Part shown: positions 1 to 5,556 of the stretch, piece after piece | Layout: every line of letters starts with the position of its first letter | Numbering within the stretch: position 1 is the stretch's first letter | DNA from: Acetobacteraceae bacterium | Lineage (GTDB): Bacteria > Pseudomonadota > Alphaproteobacteria > Acetobacterales > Acetobacteraceae | Reading direction: 5' to 3' | DNA length: 7,136 nt | Assembly: GCA_947476855.1 (NCBI GenBank) | Contig: CANJSR010000256.1 | Location: 1 to 7,136, forward strand | Program-made: the position numbers and the translations under genes | The notes under the pieces: model-generated | The model's input: only the letters and a program-made list of their open reading frames with translations | What the model was told of the DNA's origin: nothing | Databases searched by the model: none

Positions 1-474
1 CGGGAGCAGAAGGGCTGGTTCAGCCCCGCCATCACCAACACGATGAACACCTTCGACCTCGCGGCCGAGTGTGGCTACGACTATACGGCCGATCTGTATC
101 ACGACGACCAGCCGTTTCCGCTGAACGTGAAGACCGGGCGGCTGATCTCGGTGCCTTATTCCGTCGACAACAACGACGTCATCCTGCATCGCCGCGGAGA
201 GGAAACCGCCGACTTCGTCCGCCAGATCAAGGACCATTTCGATACGGTGTATGAGGAAGGCGCCGAACAGGGCCGGGTGATGTGCATCGCCCTGCATCCC
301 TATTGGGTCGGCCAGCCGCATCGCATCCGGGTCTTCCGCCAGGCGCTGGAGTATATCCTGTCGCATTCCGGCGTCTGGGTGACGACGGGCGGGGACATCG
401 CCGACTGGTTCAACGCCAACCACCGGCCCGCGATCGAATCACACCTCGCCGCGCGGGAGGCCGCCAATGGCTGA
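1..474 (+). CDS. CE4-fold polysaccharide deacetylase / PuuE-like hydrolase, C-terminal part
   Basis: The frame is open from the first base of the window and ends at TGA 472-474, so this is the last 157 residues of a longer protein; the ATG at 43 is internal. The visible part matches the C-terminal half of the PuuE-like group of the polysaccharide deacetylase (CE4) superfamily. It has a GYDYTADLYHDDQPF segment just after the start, a VPYSVDNND stretch, the strand RVMCIALHPYWVGQPHRIR (visible residues about 92-110, with the conserved His-Pro at 99-100), and the closing VWVTTGGDIADWF. This group includes amide hydrolases such as PuuE allantoinase as well as sugar deacetylases, so a C-N hydrolase role is as likely as polysaccharide deacetylation. 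The N-terminal metal-binding residues lie outside the window. It overlaps the next gene by 8 nt, so the two are probably translated together. The family call is firm; the substrate is unknown. Confidence 0.85.
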   Translation, partial: REQKGWFSPAITNTMNTFDLAAECGYDYTADLYHDDQPFPLNVKTGRLISVPYSVDNNDVILHRRGEETADFVRQIKDHFDTVYEEGAEQGRVMCIALHPYWVGQPHRIRVFRQALEYILSHSGVWVTTGGDIADWFNANHRPAIESHLAAREAANG

Positions 475-1399
475 GTTCAAGACCACCAACATCCCGCCCG
501 TGAACGAACCGCGTCCGGCCGGGATGGACCACGACCATTACCCGTTCCGCACCCTGGTTGACGCCCCGTCCATGCAATGGCCCGGCAAGGCGCGGATCGC
601 CATGACCGTGACCCTGATGCTGGACTATTGGGAGGTCGATCCCCCCCAGGACGCCAGCCCGGACCCGCGGGTGGTCTCCCCGCTCGGGAAGTTCCATCCC
701 GACTGGCTGACCTGGAGCCAGCGTGAATACGGCAACCGTGTCGGCATCTTCCGCCTGCTGCGGGTGCTGGACCAGTTCGGCCTCGTGCCCTCCGTCGCCC
801 TGGGGACCGAGGCGGCGAGGCGTTACCCCGAGCTTGTGGATGAACTCGTGCGCCGCGATGCCTGCTTCATGGCGCATGGCGATTTCGCTACCCGCCGCCT
901 GACCAGCCGCATGACGCCCGATCAGGAACGCGCGATCATCACGCAATCCCGCGATGCGATCGCGAAGCTGACCGGGTCTCCGCCCGCGGGGTGGTGCGGC
1001 CAGGACCACAACGAATCCTGGGACACGCCGGCCTTCCTGACCGAGGCGGGATTCACCTACACCACCGACTGGTCGAACGACGACCGCCCCTTCCTGCTGG
1101 GTCCCTATGGCGGGAAGTCTCTGGTCGCCCTGCCGGCGCAGGCCGAGTGGAATGACCAGGAGTGCATGTGGCTCCGCCGTGTTACCCCGCCCGCCTGGTC
1201 GGAATGCCTGGTGGAGGCGTTCCAGGTCCTGCACCAGGAAGGCGGCGGCGTGTTCAACCTGACCCTGCACCCCTGGGTGACGGGACAGGCGCATCGCATC
1301 CGCTATCTGCGCGATGCCCTGCACCGGGTGATGGGCCTGCCCGGCATCTGGCGCGCGACGACCGACCAGGTCGCGGAACAGTCCAGACCGCAGCTTTGA
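467..1399 (+). CDS. Polysaccharide deacetylase family protein (CE4, PuuE-like), second of a tandem pair
   Basis: 310 aa. The ATG at 467 has GGGAGG at 455-460, 6 nt upstream, inside the preceding gene. CE4-type features run in order: a first strand with a possible metal/catalytic Asp (TLMLDYWE, D53); REYGNRVGIFRLLRVLDQFG (87-105); FMAHGDFAT (135-143) with the first metal His H138; ITQSRDAIAKLTGSPPAGW (158-176); GFTYTTDWSNDDRPF (195-209); and LTLHPWVTGQAHRIR (265-279), with the His-Pro at 268-269. The C-terminal half aligns with the upstream gene, so the two are paralogues. The position of the second His in the usual HxxxH metal motif is A142, which suggests altered metal binding or a reaction other than classical deacetylation. 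There is no signal peptide, so it should be cytoplasmic, which fits a small-molecule hydrolase better than a cell-wall enzyme. It ends 1 nt before the stop of the convergent lipoprotein gene. Substrate unknown. Confidence 0.88.
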   Translation: MAEFKTTNIPPVNEPRPAGMDHDHYPFRTLVDAPSMQWPGKARIAMTVTLMLDYWEVDPPQDASPDPRVVSPLGKFHPDWLTWSQREYGNRVGIFRLLRVLDQFGLVPSVALGTEAARRYPELVDELVRRDACFMAHGDFATRRLTSRMTPDQERAIITQSRDAIAKLTGSPPAGWCGQDHNESWDTPAFLTEAGFTYTTDWSNDDRPFLLGPYGGKSLVALPAQAEWNDQECMWLRRVTPPAWSECLVEAFQVLHQEGGGVFNLTLHPWVTGQAHRIRYLRDALHRVMGLPGIWRATTDQVAEQSRPQL

Positions 1400-1400
1400 T

Positions 1401-1814
1401 CTAGGGACGCGGCGGGGGAGGGGGCGGGAGACCGGATCGGGTCACCGCCTCCGCCTCCTTCTCATCCTTGGCCAGCATCCAGCCCTGGGAATACATGCAG
1501 TCGATCCGCGCCGCTCGCCTGCCATCGGCGTTGTGGTCGATCGTCTGGAAGGTCGGCGGCATCCAGTAACCGCCGGTCGTGTGGCAGCGGGTCTGGTTGT
1601 TGTTCGTCGTGCACTGGCGCTGCGGCGGCACGAAATAGGCCGGCCGAGCGAGGACCTGTTCCAGGATGGGGGGGAACCGCGCGTGGCTTTCCGCGTCGCA
1701 GCGGGCCAGCGCGGCATCCCGTTGGATCGGGGTCGCTCCCGGCTTCGCCCAGTGTTCGGCGCAGCCGGAGAGCGACAGAATCGCGAGCAGGATCGCGCCA
1801 ACCCGCCGTATCAC
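1401..1814 (-). CDS. Small secreted lipoprotein of unknown function
   Basis: 137 aa from a GTG start at 1814, chosen because AAGGGA (1821-1826) lies 6 nt upstream and the product then begins with a short lipoprotein signal: MIRR, a hydrophobic stretch AILLAILSL, and the lipobox LSGC (15-18), predicting lipidation at C18. The mature part has four more cysteines (39, 68, 77, 106), an Asn/Thr-rich patch around CTTNNNQTRC (68-77) that could close a disulfide loop, a GGYWMPPTF segment (81-89), an IDCMYSQGW motif (104-112) and a polyproline tail (130-135). The CM...GW ending resembles many small uncharacterised proteobacterial lipoproteins, which is a recollection and not a search result. It starts 13 nt after the Bug receptor stop, so the two are probably cotranscribed; it may be a periplasmic or outer-membrane partner, but nothing shows this directly. 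Secretion and lipidation are well supported; the role is unknown. Confidence 0.82.
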   Translation of the reverse strand: MIRRVGAILLAILSLSGCAEHWAKPGATPIQRDAALARCDAESHARFPPILEQVLARPAYFVPPQRQCTTNNNQTRCHTTGGYWMPPTFQTIDHNADGRRAARIDCMYSQGWMLAKDEKEAEAVTRSGLPPPPPPRP

Positions 1815-1827
1815 GCGTGTTCCCTTG

Positions 1828-2802
1828 TCATTCCGCCTTCATGTTCAGGCTCTTGATCAGTGCCGCGTATTGATCATTGTCCGATCGCAGGGTCTTTGCC
1901 AACTGCTCCGGTGAACTCGGGTTGGGCTTCAGCGCCAGCCTGCGGAATTGCGTGATCAATTCCGGGTCCTCGGCGATCTTTGCCATCGTCGCGGCCAGCT
2001 TGGCGATGATCGGATCCGGTGTGCCGGCCGGCGCGAACAGCCCGAACCAGGCGTAGAAGTCGATCTGGGGGTAGAACTCCTGCAACAAAGGCACATTCGG
2101 ATAGTCGGGATGGCGCTGTCGATCCAGCACCGCCAGCAGTTTGCCCTTGCCCGCCGCCAGATGCGGGAAGGTGTTGGCGTCGGCATGGATTTGATGCACC
2201 CCCGCCAGGAAGTCCGAGAGCGATTCAGCGCCGCCCTTATAGGGCACGTGCAGAATGTCCACACCGGCTGCGGCCTTGAACGCCTCACACATCATGTGAC
2301 CCTGCGAACCAATGCCCGCGGTGCCCCAGCTCAGTTTACCGGGGTTGGCCTTGGCATAGGCCACCAGCTCGGGGATCGTGTTGGCCGGGATCGAGGGGTG
2401 CAGCGCGAACAGCAGCGTGCCGTCGGTAAAGCGCGACACCGGTTTCAGGTCAGTGAAGATGTCGATGGGCAGCTTGCGCAGATTGGGCAGCACCGTCACC
2501 GTCAGGGACGGTGTGGCAACGAAGGTGTAGCCATCGGGGGTAGAGCGTACTGCCGCCTCCAGTCCCAGCGCACCGGATGCGCCGCCCCTGTTGTCGACCA
2601 CGAATTGCTGGCCCAGCACCTTCGACAGCCGTTCGGCGAAGGGCCGCATGGCATTGTCCGTGGAACCGCCCGGGGCGAAATTGACGATGATCTTGACCAC
2701 CTTGTTGGGCCAGGTGTCGGCGGACTGGGCTTGAACCCGGGTGAGCGGCGCAACGGCGGCAGCAGCCGCGATTCCGGCTGTAACGGAACGACGTGATAGC
2801 AA
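1828..2802 (-). CDS. Tripartite tricarboxylate transporter (TctC/Bug family) periplasmic receptor
   Basis: 324 aa from a TTG start at 2802. AGGGAGG (2808-2814) sits 5 nt upstream of that TTG, whereas the in-frame GTG at 2832 has no visible ribosome site and would add ten residues before the signal. The N-terminus LSRRSVTAG followed by an Ala-rich stretch looks like a Sec or weak Tat signal, with likely cleavage after VQA (25). The mature part has the Bug hallmarks in order: NFAPGGSTDNAMRPFAERL (41-59), VVDNRGGASGALG (68-80), STPDGYTF (87-94), DLKPVSRF (118-125), LSWGTAGIGSQGHMMCEAF (157-175), HVPYKGGAESLSDFLAG (185-201) and WFGLFAPAGTPDPII (252-266). Such proteins bind carboxylates or related small organics in the periplasm for a TctAB permease. 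No TctA or TctB gene is visible, so it is an orphan receptor here, as is common in organisms with expanded Bug families. It is followed at 13 nt by the lipoprotein gene. The ligand cannot be read from the sequence. Confidence 0.93.
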   Translation of the reverse strand: MLSRRSVTAGIAAAAAVAPLTRVQAQSADTWPNKVVKIIVNFAPGGSTDNAMRPFAERLSKVLGQQFVVDNRGGASGALGLEAAVRSTPDGYTFVATPSLTVTVLPNLRKLPIDIFTDLKPVSRFTDGTLLFALHPSIPANTIPELVAYAKANPGKLSWGTAGIGSQGHMMCEAFKAAAGVDILHVPYKGGAESLSDFLAGVHQIHADANTFPHLAAGKGKLLAVLDRQRHPDYPNVPLLQEFYPQIDFYAWFGLFAPAGTPDPIIAKLAATMAKIAEDPELITQFRRLALKPNPSSPEQLAKTLRSDNDQYAALIKSLNMKAE

Positions 2803-2807
2803 TTTAG

Positions 2808-2814
2808 CCTCCCT
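2808..2814 (-). promoter_or_regulatory. Ribosome binding site that selects the TTG start of the Bug receptor
   Basis: On the minus strand AGGGAGG is followed by CTAAA and then TTG (2802-2800). This is a near-perfect Shine-Dalgarno at 5-nt spacing, and it lies inside the longer GTG-initiated reading frame. It therefore favours the rare TTG over the upstream GTG. Confidence 0.75.
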
Positions 2815-2910
2815 GATCAGCGTCTGGCGCACTGGTTTCGCGGATGGATCCCGCGTCCGGGGAGGTTACGGGTGAAAATGCCGCCGTGTCACGAAATTTG
2901 GCGCATCAGG

Positions 2911-3975
2911 TCAACGCATCGCTGGCAGCACCTCCGTCTCCAGCAGGCCCTTGGAAACCGCCCCATCCTCGGCCGAGGCGCCGCGCATGCCGCCGCTGAC
3001 GGAAATCTTATCCAGGCCGAGGGCGCGGATGGCCTGGAGACGGGCGATGACGGTGTCGGGGGTGCCGGTGATGGCGAAGCGGTCGATGAAGGCGGGCGTC
3101 AGAACGGCGGCCTGGCGGGAATTCGCCATCGTGTGCGCCTTCATGTCGTAGGAATTGCGAAGCTCATGCAGCACCGCGTCGTCGGAGGCCGAGACCGGCC
3201 CGCTGGTCTTGCCGTGCATCACCGAGAACCGGGCAAACGTCGTCAGCCCGCCCTTCACCAGGTCGCGCGCCTTGGTCACGTCGGTGTGGCAGCCGATGTT
3301 GATATAGGCGCCGAACTTGATCCCGTCCGGGTCCAGGCCGGCGTCCTTGCGGGCCTTGCGGGCGGTCTCGATCCCCCAGGCGATGCGCTCCAGGTCGGCG
3401 CCGAGGGCGAACATCACACGGTCCGCCTGGCGCGCGGCGATGGCGATGACGCGCGGGCCACTGGCCGCGACCTCCACCGGCACCTTCCGCCCTTGGGCGA
3501 TCCAGTCGATGCGGCTGGCCGGCGGGGCATCGGCGAGTTCCAGGGCGGACATCGGCGGCGCGGTGTCGACGGGAATGTCGATGTCGTCAAACGCCACGGA
3601 CTCGCCCCGCAGATAGGTCTGCAACTGGCGCAGATAGCGTTCAAACGGGGCCAACTTGCCCGGCGCGCGTCCCAGATGCGCCAGTGCGCTATCACCCCGC
3701 CCAATCCCCAGCACCGCTCGGCCTGACGACACGCGGTCGACGCTGGCGATCGAGCAGGCGGTGACCGAAGCGTGGCGGGTGACGGAATTGGACACGCCGG
3801 TGCCAAGCCCGATCCGCTTCGTCGTTGTGGCTGCCATGGCGAGGGCGACGTAGGGATCGCCGGACAGGTTCTGGGAGTCGACGACCAGGAACCCGTCCCA
3901 GCCGGCTTCCTCCAGTTGCTGGGCCGTGCGCGCCGAGGCCCGCGGTGACGCCACGCCCGTGATCCAGATTTCCAT
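2911..3975 (-). CDS. LLM class flavin-dependent oxidoreductase (luciferase-like monooxygenase family)
   Basis: 354 aa from the ATG at 3975, preceded at 7 nt by GGGGGAG; an in-frame ATG at 3999 has no ribosome site and would add eight residues. The protein follows the bacterial luciferase / F420-dependent reductase TIM-barrel pattern: MEIWITGVAS as strand 1, GWDGFLVVDSQNLSGDPYVALAMAA (25-49), TKRIGLGTGVSNSVTRHASV (52-71), VDRVSSGRAVLGIGRGDSAL (79-98), then AASGPRVIAIAARQADRVMF (170-189) and ITGTPDTVIARLQAIRALGLDKISV (302-326). It is a cytoplasmic oxidoreductase using FMN or F420; the cofactor cannot be decided by eye. FMN-dependent members are often monooxygenases in breakdown of small organics, served by a separate flavin reductase, none of which is seen here. 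The first half is clearly related to the divergent gene at 5566-6633. It reads in the same direction as the Bug receptor after a 108-nt gap, so cotranscription is possible. Confidence 0.92.
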   Translation of the reverse strand: MEIWITGVASPRASARTAQQLEEAGWDGFLVVDSQNLSGDPYVALAMAATTTKRIGLGTGVSNSVTRHASVTACSIASVDRVSSGRAVLGIGRGDSALAHLGRAPGKLAPFERYLRQLQTYLRGESVAFDDIDIPVDTAPPMSALELADAPPASRIDWIAQGRKVPVEVAASGPRVIAIAARQADRVMFALGADLERIAWGIETARKARKDAGLDPDGIKFGAYINIGCHTDVTKARDLVKGGLTTFARFSVMHGKTSGPVSASDDAVLHELRNSYDMKAHTMANSRQAAVLTPAFIDRFAITGTPDTVIARLQAIRALGLDKISVSGGMRGASAEDGAVSKGLLETEVLPAMR

Positions 3976-3982
3976 CCGCCGT

Positions 3983-3989
3983 CTCCCCC
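3983..3989 (-). promoter_or_regulatory. Ribosome binding site of the first LLM oxidoreductase
   Basis: GGGGGAG on the minus strand, 7 nt before the ATG at 3975. It lies downstream of the alternative ATG at 3999, and so decides for the shorter product. Confidence 0.7.
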
Positions 3990-4095
3990 AAGTGGTCATT
4001 CCGGGTGATACTGGCCCACGGTCTTTCGGCGCGCTACTGGCGCAAATTGGCTGGGCAGTCGCAGCGCGCTGACGCGGACAATGTGTGAGGCCGGC

Positions 4096-4118
4096 AGTGG
4101 CATTTGCAGTCTGGCACT
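4096..4118. repeat. Imperfect inverted repeat after the FRG gene (possible weak terminator)
   Basis: Arms AGTGGCA (4096-4102) and TGGCACT (4112-4118) pair at 6 of 7 positions around a 9-nt loop, starting 17 nt downstream of the FRG stop on the minus strand. There is no T-tract after it, so termination is uncertain. GCAGT-GGCA is also repeated directly here (4094-4102 and 4106-4116). The site lies where base composition changes from GC-rich to AT-rich and could be a scar at the island edge. Confidence 0.25.
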
Positions 4119-4135
4119 CTCGTGACTACGGATTG

Positions 4136-4879
4136 CTATGTTACAAGACCAACCATCTTCTTCAGAAATGGAGCTGCGCCAAACACGTCAGGGAAGGCGC
4201 TGAATTCGTTAATTCCTGACAGACGTAGAAATGCTAATGCTCCCTCCTTAGCGCGCTCAGGTAGAACTACGCGTTGGACACAGTCAGGGACTTGAATATC
4301 CAGTGGTTGAAGTTGGGTACCATGAATTGTGAAACGACCTCGCTGGGCTCTCAGTCTATAGTTTTCGTGGCGAGGATTGAGCGCCATTGGGATATTGGGC
4401 ATGAAAGGATCACTGTGCCAGAAAATTTTTTTATATGAATACCTATCATTATGCCAATCTTCGATTAAATCCTGCTTACCAATTTTGCGATTCAATGCGA
4501 TCGGGTCTAGAACATATAAAGCCGAATCTCCAGTCTGAGAGTCAAGTAGTGCAAAGAATACCGCTACACCAAATACTTCTGTCCAATCTAGAAGACGTGT
4601 GGGAACTCCAAAATGTTGCATATTGAACAAGATTGTCCAATCCCCGCCGCTGTGCTCGACTGAGGCATCTGACATTCCGCGAGCCCATTGATCATATCGA
4701 TCATACAGTTCACGTTCTTTTTCAATGCCATTCCTATATCGTAGAAGTGAGGGAGTTAAGGAGTGCTTTGTCGATGGTACTCCGCGATACCAGATGGTAC
4801 TCGGGCTCCCCAGCATTTCTACCGCATTACTAACGGAGTCTACGACTTCATTCCACCTACGAAAATCGGTTCTGCTCAT
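4136..4879 (-). CDS. FRG-domain protein, candidate effector of an RHH-FRG module
   Basis: 247 aa from the ATG at 4879, preceded at 7 nt by GGGGAG; the frame stays open to 4990 but that part overlaps the upstream gene and has no ribosome site. The FRG domain (Pfam family named for its F/Y-R-G motif) is clear: IWYRGVPS (29-36), HSLTPSLLR (39-47), a Glu/Arg-rich helix with E53, E55 and E57, then the signature MQHFGVPTRLLDWT (87-100), VFFALLD (107-113), LRAQRGRFTIHG (176-187) and a Phe/Pro-rich end FSAFPDVFGAAPF (226-238). The domain fills nearly the whole protein, which has no signal peptide or membrane segment, so it is cytoplasmic. I know of no firmly established biochemical activity for FRG domains; they recur in accessory and defence-rich regions. 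Codon use is AT-rich (about 37% GC at 4441-4500 by hand count), unlike the neighbouring LLM genes. It starts 2 nt after the RHH gene, so the pair is surely one operon. A toxin or defence-effector role is inference. Confidence 0.88.
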   Translation of the reverse strand: MSRTDFRRWNEVVDSVSNAVEMLGSPSTIWYRGVPSTKHSLTPSLLRYRNGIEKERELYDRYDQWARGMSDASVEHSGGDWTILFNMQHFGVPTRLLDWTEVFGVAVFFALLDSQTGDSALYVLDPIALNRKIGKQDLIEDWHNDRYSYKKIFWHSDPFMPNIPMALNPRHENYRLRAQRGRFTIHGTQLQPLDIQVPDCVQRVVLPERAKEGALAFLRLSGINEFSAFPDVFGAAPFLKKMVGLVT

Positions 4880-4881
4880 TT

Positions 4882-5250
4882 CTAGTCTCCCCAGTTTCTT
4901 AGGATGATCTTCATTTTTTCGCCTTCCAGTGCGGACTCGAGGATGTATCGATACAAGGTGCTGCGGGAAGTCTGTCGAGCTGTTGCCCATTTCTCTAGCT
5001 CGAGATGGACCTCTTTGGGTACGCTCGCGCCAATGTAACGTCCACCTGGGGATCTCGGGCTAGTCAATGGGTCCCTAAACTCGGCCTTATTTTTGATCGC
5101 GTACGCTAATATCCTGCCGACGAGTGCCCTCAGACCCACGCCGTGTCTTGCGGCCTGATCCTGCAGGTCTTCACGGAGATGCTGGCTCGACGCAGCGGCG
5201 CCGAGGTTGATGGCGTGAAGCTCTTCCTTCGACTCCGGACCAGGACCCAT
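4882..5250 (-). CDS. Tandem ribbon-helix-helix (RHH) DNA-binding protein, candidate antitoxin/regulator
   Basis: 122 aa from the ATG at 5250, preceded by TGAGG (5256-5260) at 5 nt. The C-terminal half reads as a classic RHH domain: a strand RYIGASV (71-77), VPKEVHLELEKWATARQ (77-93) as helix A, and SRSTLYRYILESAL (95-108) as helix B. The N-terminal half has the same pattern: strand around INLGAAA (14-20), HLREDLQDQAARHGV (24-38) and LRALVGRILAYAI (40-52). The halves align without gaps at an offset of 56 residues, with identities at L29/L85, A33/A89, L43/L99, I47/I103, L48/L104 and A51/A107. They are joined by a Pro/Ser/Gly linker, PLTSPRSPGG (61-70). This suggests one chain forming an intramolecular RHH pair, as in F-plasmid TraY. 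Its stop is 2 nt before the FRG start and the FRG ribosome site lies in its last codons, so translation is coupled. The likely role is autorepressor and perhaps antitoxin. RHH by eye is convincing for the second half, good for the first. Confidence 0.75.
   Translation of the reverse strand: MGPGPESKEELHAINLGAAASSQHLREDLQDQAARHGVGLRALVGRILAYAIKNKAEFRDPLTSPRSPGGRYIGASVPKEVHLELEKWATARQTSRSTLYRYILESALEGEKMKIILRNWGD
4887..4892 (-). promoter_or_regulatory. Ribosome binding site of the FRG gene, inside the RHH gene end
   Basis: GGGGAG on the minus strand overlaps the last codons of the RHH gene and stands 7 nt before the FRG ATG at 4879. This fixes the FRG start and indicates translational coupling of the pair. 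Confidence 0.7.
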
Positions 5251-5283
5251 CTAGGCCTCACTTGTGCTGCTGCACCTCTTAGT

Positions 5284-5293
5284 TTAGCGCTAA
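5284..5293. promoter_or_regulatory. Candidate operator of the RHH-FRG operon (10-bp perfect palindrome)
   Basis: TTAGCGCTAA is a perfect palindrome, 33 nt upstream of the RHH start codon. It is overlapped by a second inverted repeat, CTTAG (5278-5282) and CTAAG (5290-5294). Short palindromes at this position are typical operators for autoregulating RHH antitoxins. Binding is inferred from position only. Confidence 0.4.
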
Positions 5294-5386
5294 GCGTACA
5301 AAAAAGCGTCTCTGACCTCTACTACATCAAACCAAGAACGAACTACAACTCACACGTTTTGCAAAAATTTTTCGAATTTTTCTATA

Positions 5387-5414
5387 TTTACCTGAATTCG
5401 AATCGATGTATAAT
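5387..5414 (+). promoter_or_regulatory. Candidate sigma70-type promoter reading toward the second LLM gene
   Basis: TTTACC (5387-5392) and TATAAT (5409-5414) are separated by 16 nt, the -10 being a perfect consensus with TG directly before it. The spacer contains the palindrome ATTCGAAT (5396-5403). It would give a leader of about 145 nt for the LLM gene. Such matches also arise by chance in AT-rich DNA. Confidence 0.35.
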
Positions 5415-5501
5415 CAGATTGTTGCGTGCTAATTTTCATTGGATGGGTTAACGAAACTCAGCCAATTTCGTGCTTTGTTCTCGGAAATTTAGGCATGTTT
5501 T

Positions 5502-5528
5502 TTGCGCAATGTAGTTTCCCGCTAAAAT
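5502..5528 (+). promoter_or_regulatory. Weak candidate promoter close to the second LLM gene
   Basis: TTGCGC (5502-5507) and TAAAAT (5523-5528) are 15 nt apart, with the -10 about 37 nt before the start codon. The spacing is short and the -35 match poor. It could be the native promoter, just outside the AT-rich insert. Confidence 0.2.
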
Positions 5529-5551
5529 GCAGCTAGACAGGATTGAAAGCA

Positions 5552-5556
5552 GAGGA
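5552..5556 (+). promoter_or_regulatory. Ribosome binding site of the second LLM oxidoreductase
   Basis: GAGGA 9 nt before the ATG at 5566. It decides against the in-frame ATG at 5527, which would add 13 unrelated residues before the strand-1 sequence MKFGIAIP. Confidence 0.7.

Noticed and set aside
410..1324. 304-codon minus-strand frame across the CE4 genes
   Set aside because: It is antisense to a convincing CE4 gene, of low-complexity composition, and has no recognisable motif.
1948..2796. Plus-strand open frames antisense to the Bug receptor, and similarly 2872-3726 antisense to the first LLM gene
   Set aside because: Both are shadows of well-supported genes, with Arg/Gly/His-rich products and no family resemblance.
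2839..2855. Small hairpin CGCGG/CCGCG between the first LLM gene and the Bug gene
   Set aside because: The 5-bp stem has no T-tract on the minus strand, and such short GC inverted repeats are frequent by chance here. It is not supported as a terminator.
4062..4071. Palindrome CAGCGCGCTG upstream of the first LLM gene as an operator
   Set aside because: A palindrome made of GC repeats is weak evidence in GC-rich DNA, and no matching site occurs before the second LLM gene.
4435..4907. Short plus-strand frames (60-66 codons) antisense to the FRG gene
   Set aside because: They overlap each other and a clear FRG domain on the other strand, and have no ribosome sites I could see.
5143..5451. 102-codon plus-strand frame running from the RHH gene into the AT-rich leader
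   Set aside because: It starts inside the antisense of the RHH gene, changes composition midway and shows no domain; the region is better explained as regulatory.
4080..5530. Direct repeats marking the ends of the insert
   Set aside because: I compared both edges and found only 5-6-base matches (for example GCGCAA), which are not above chance. No attachment site or transposon ends can be claimed.
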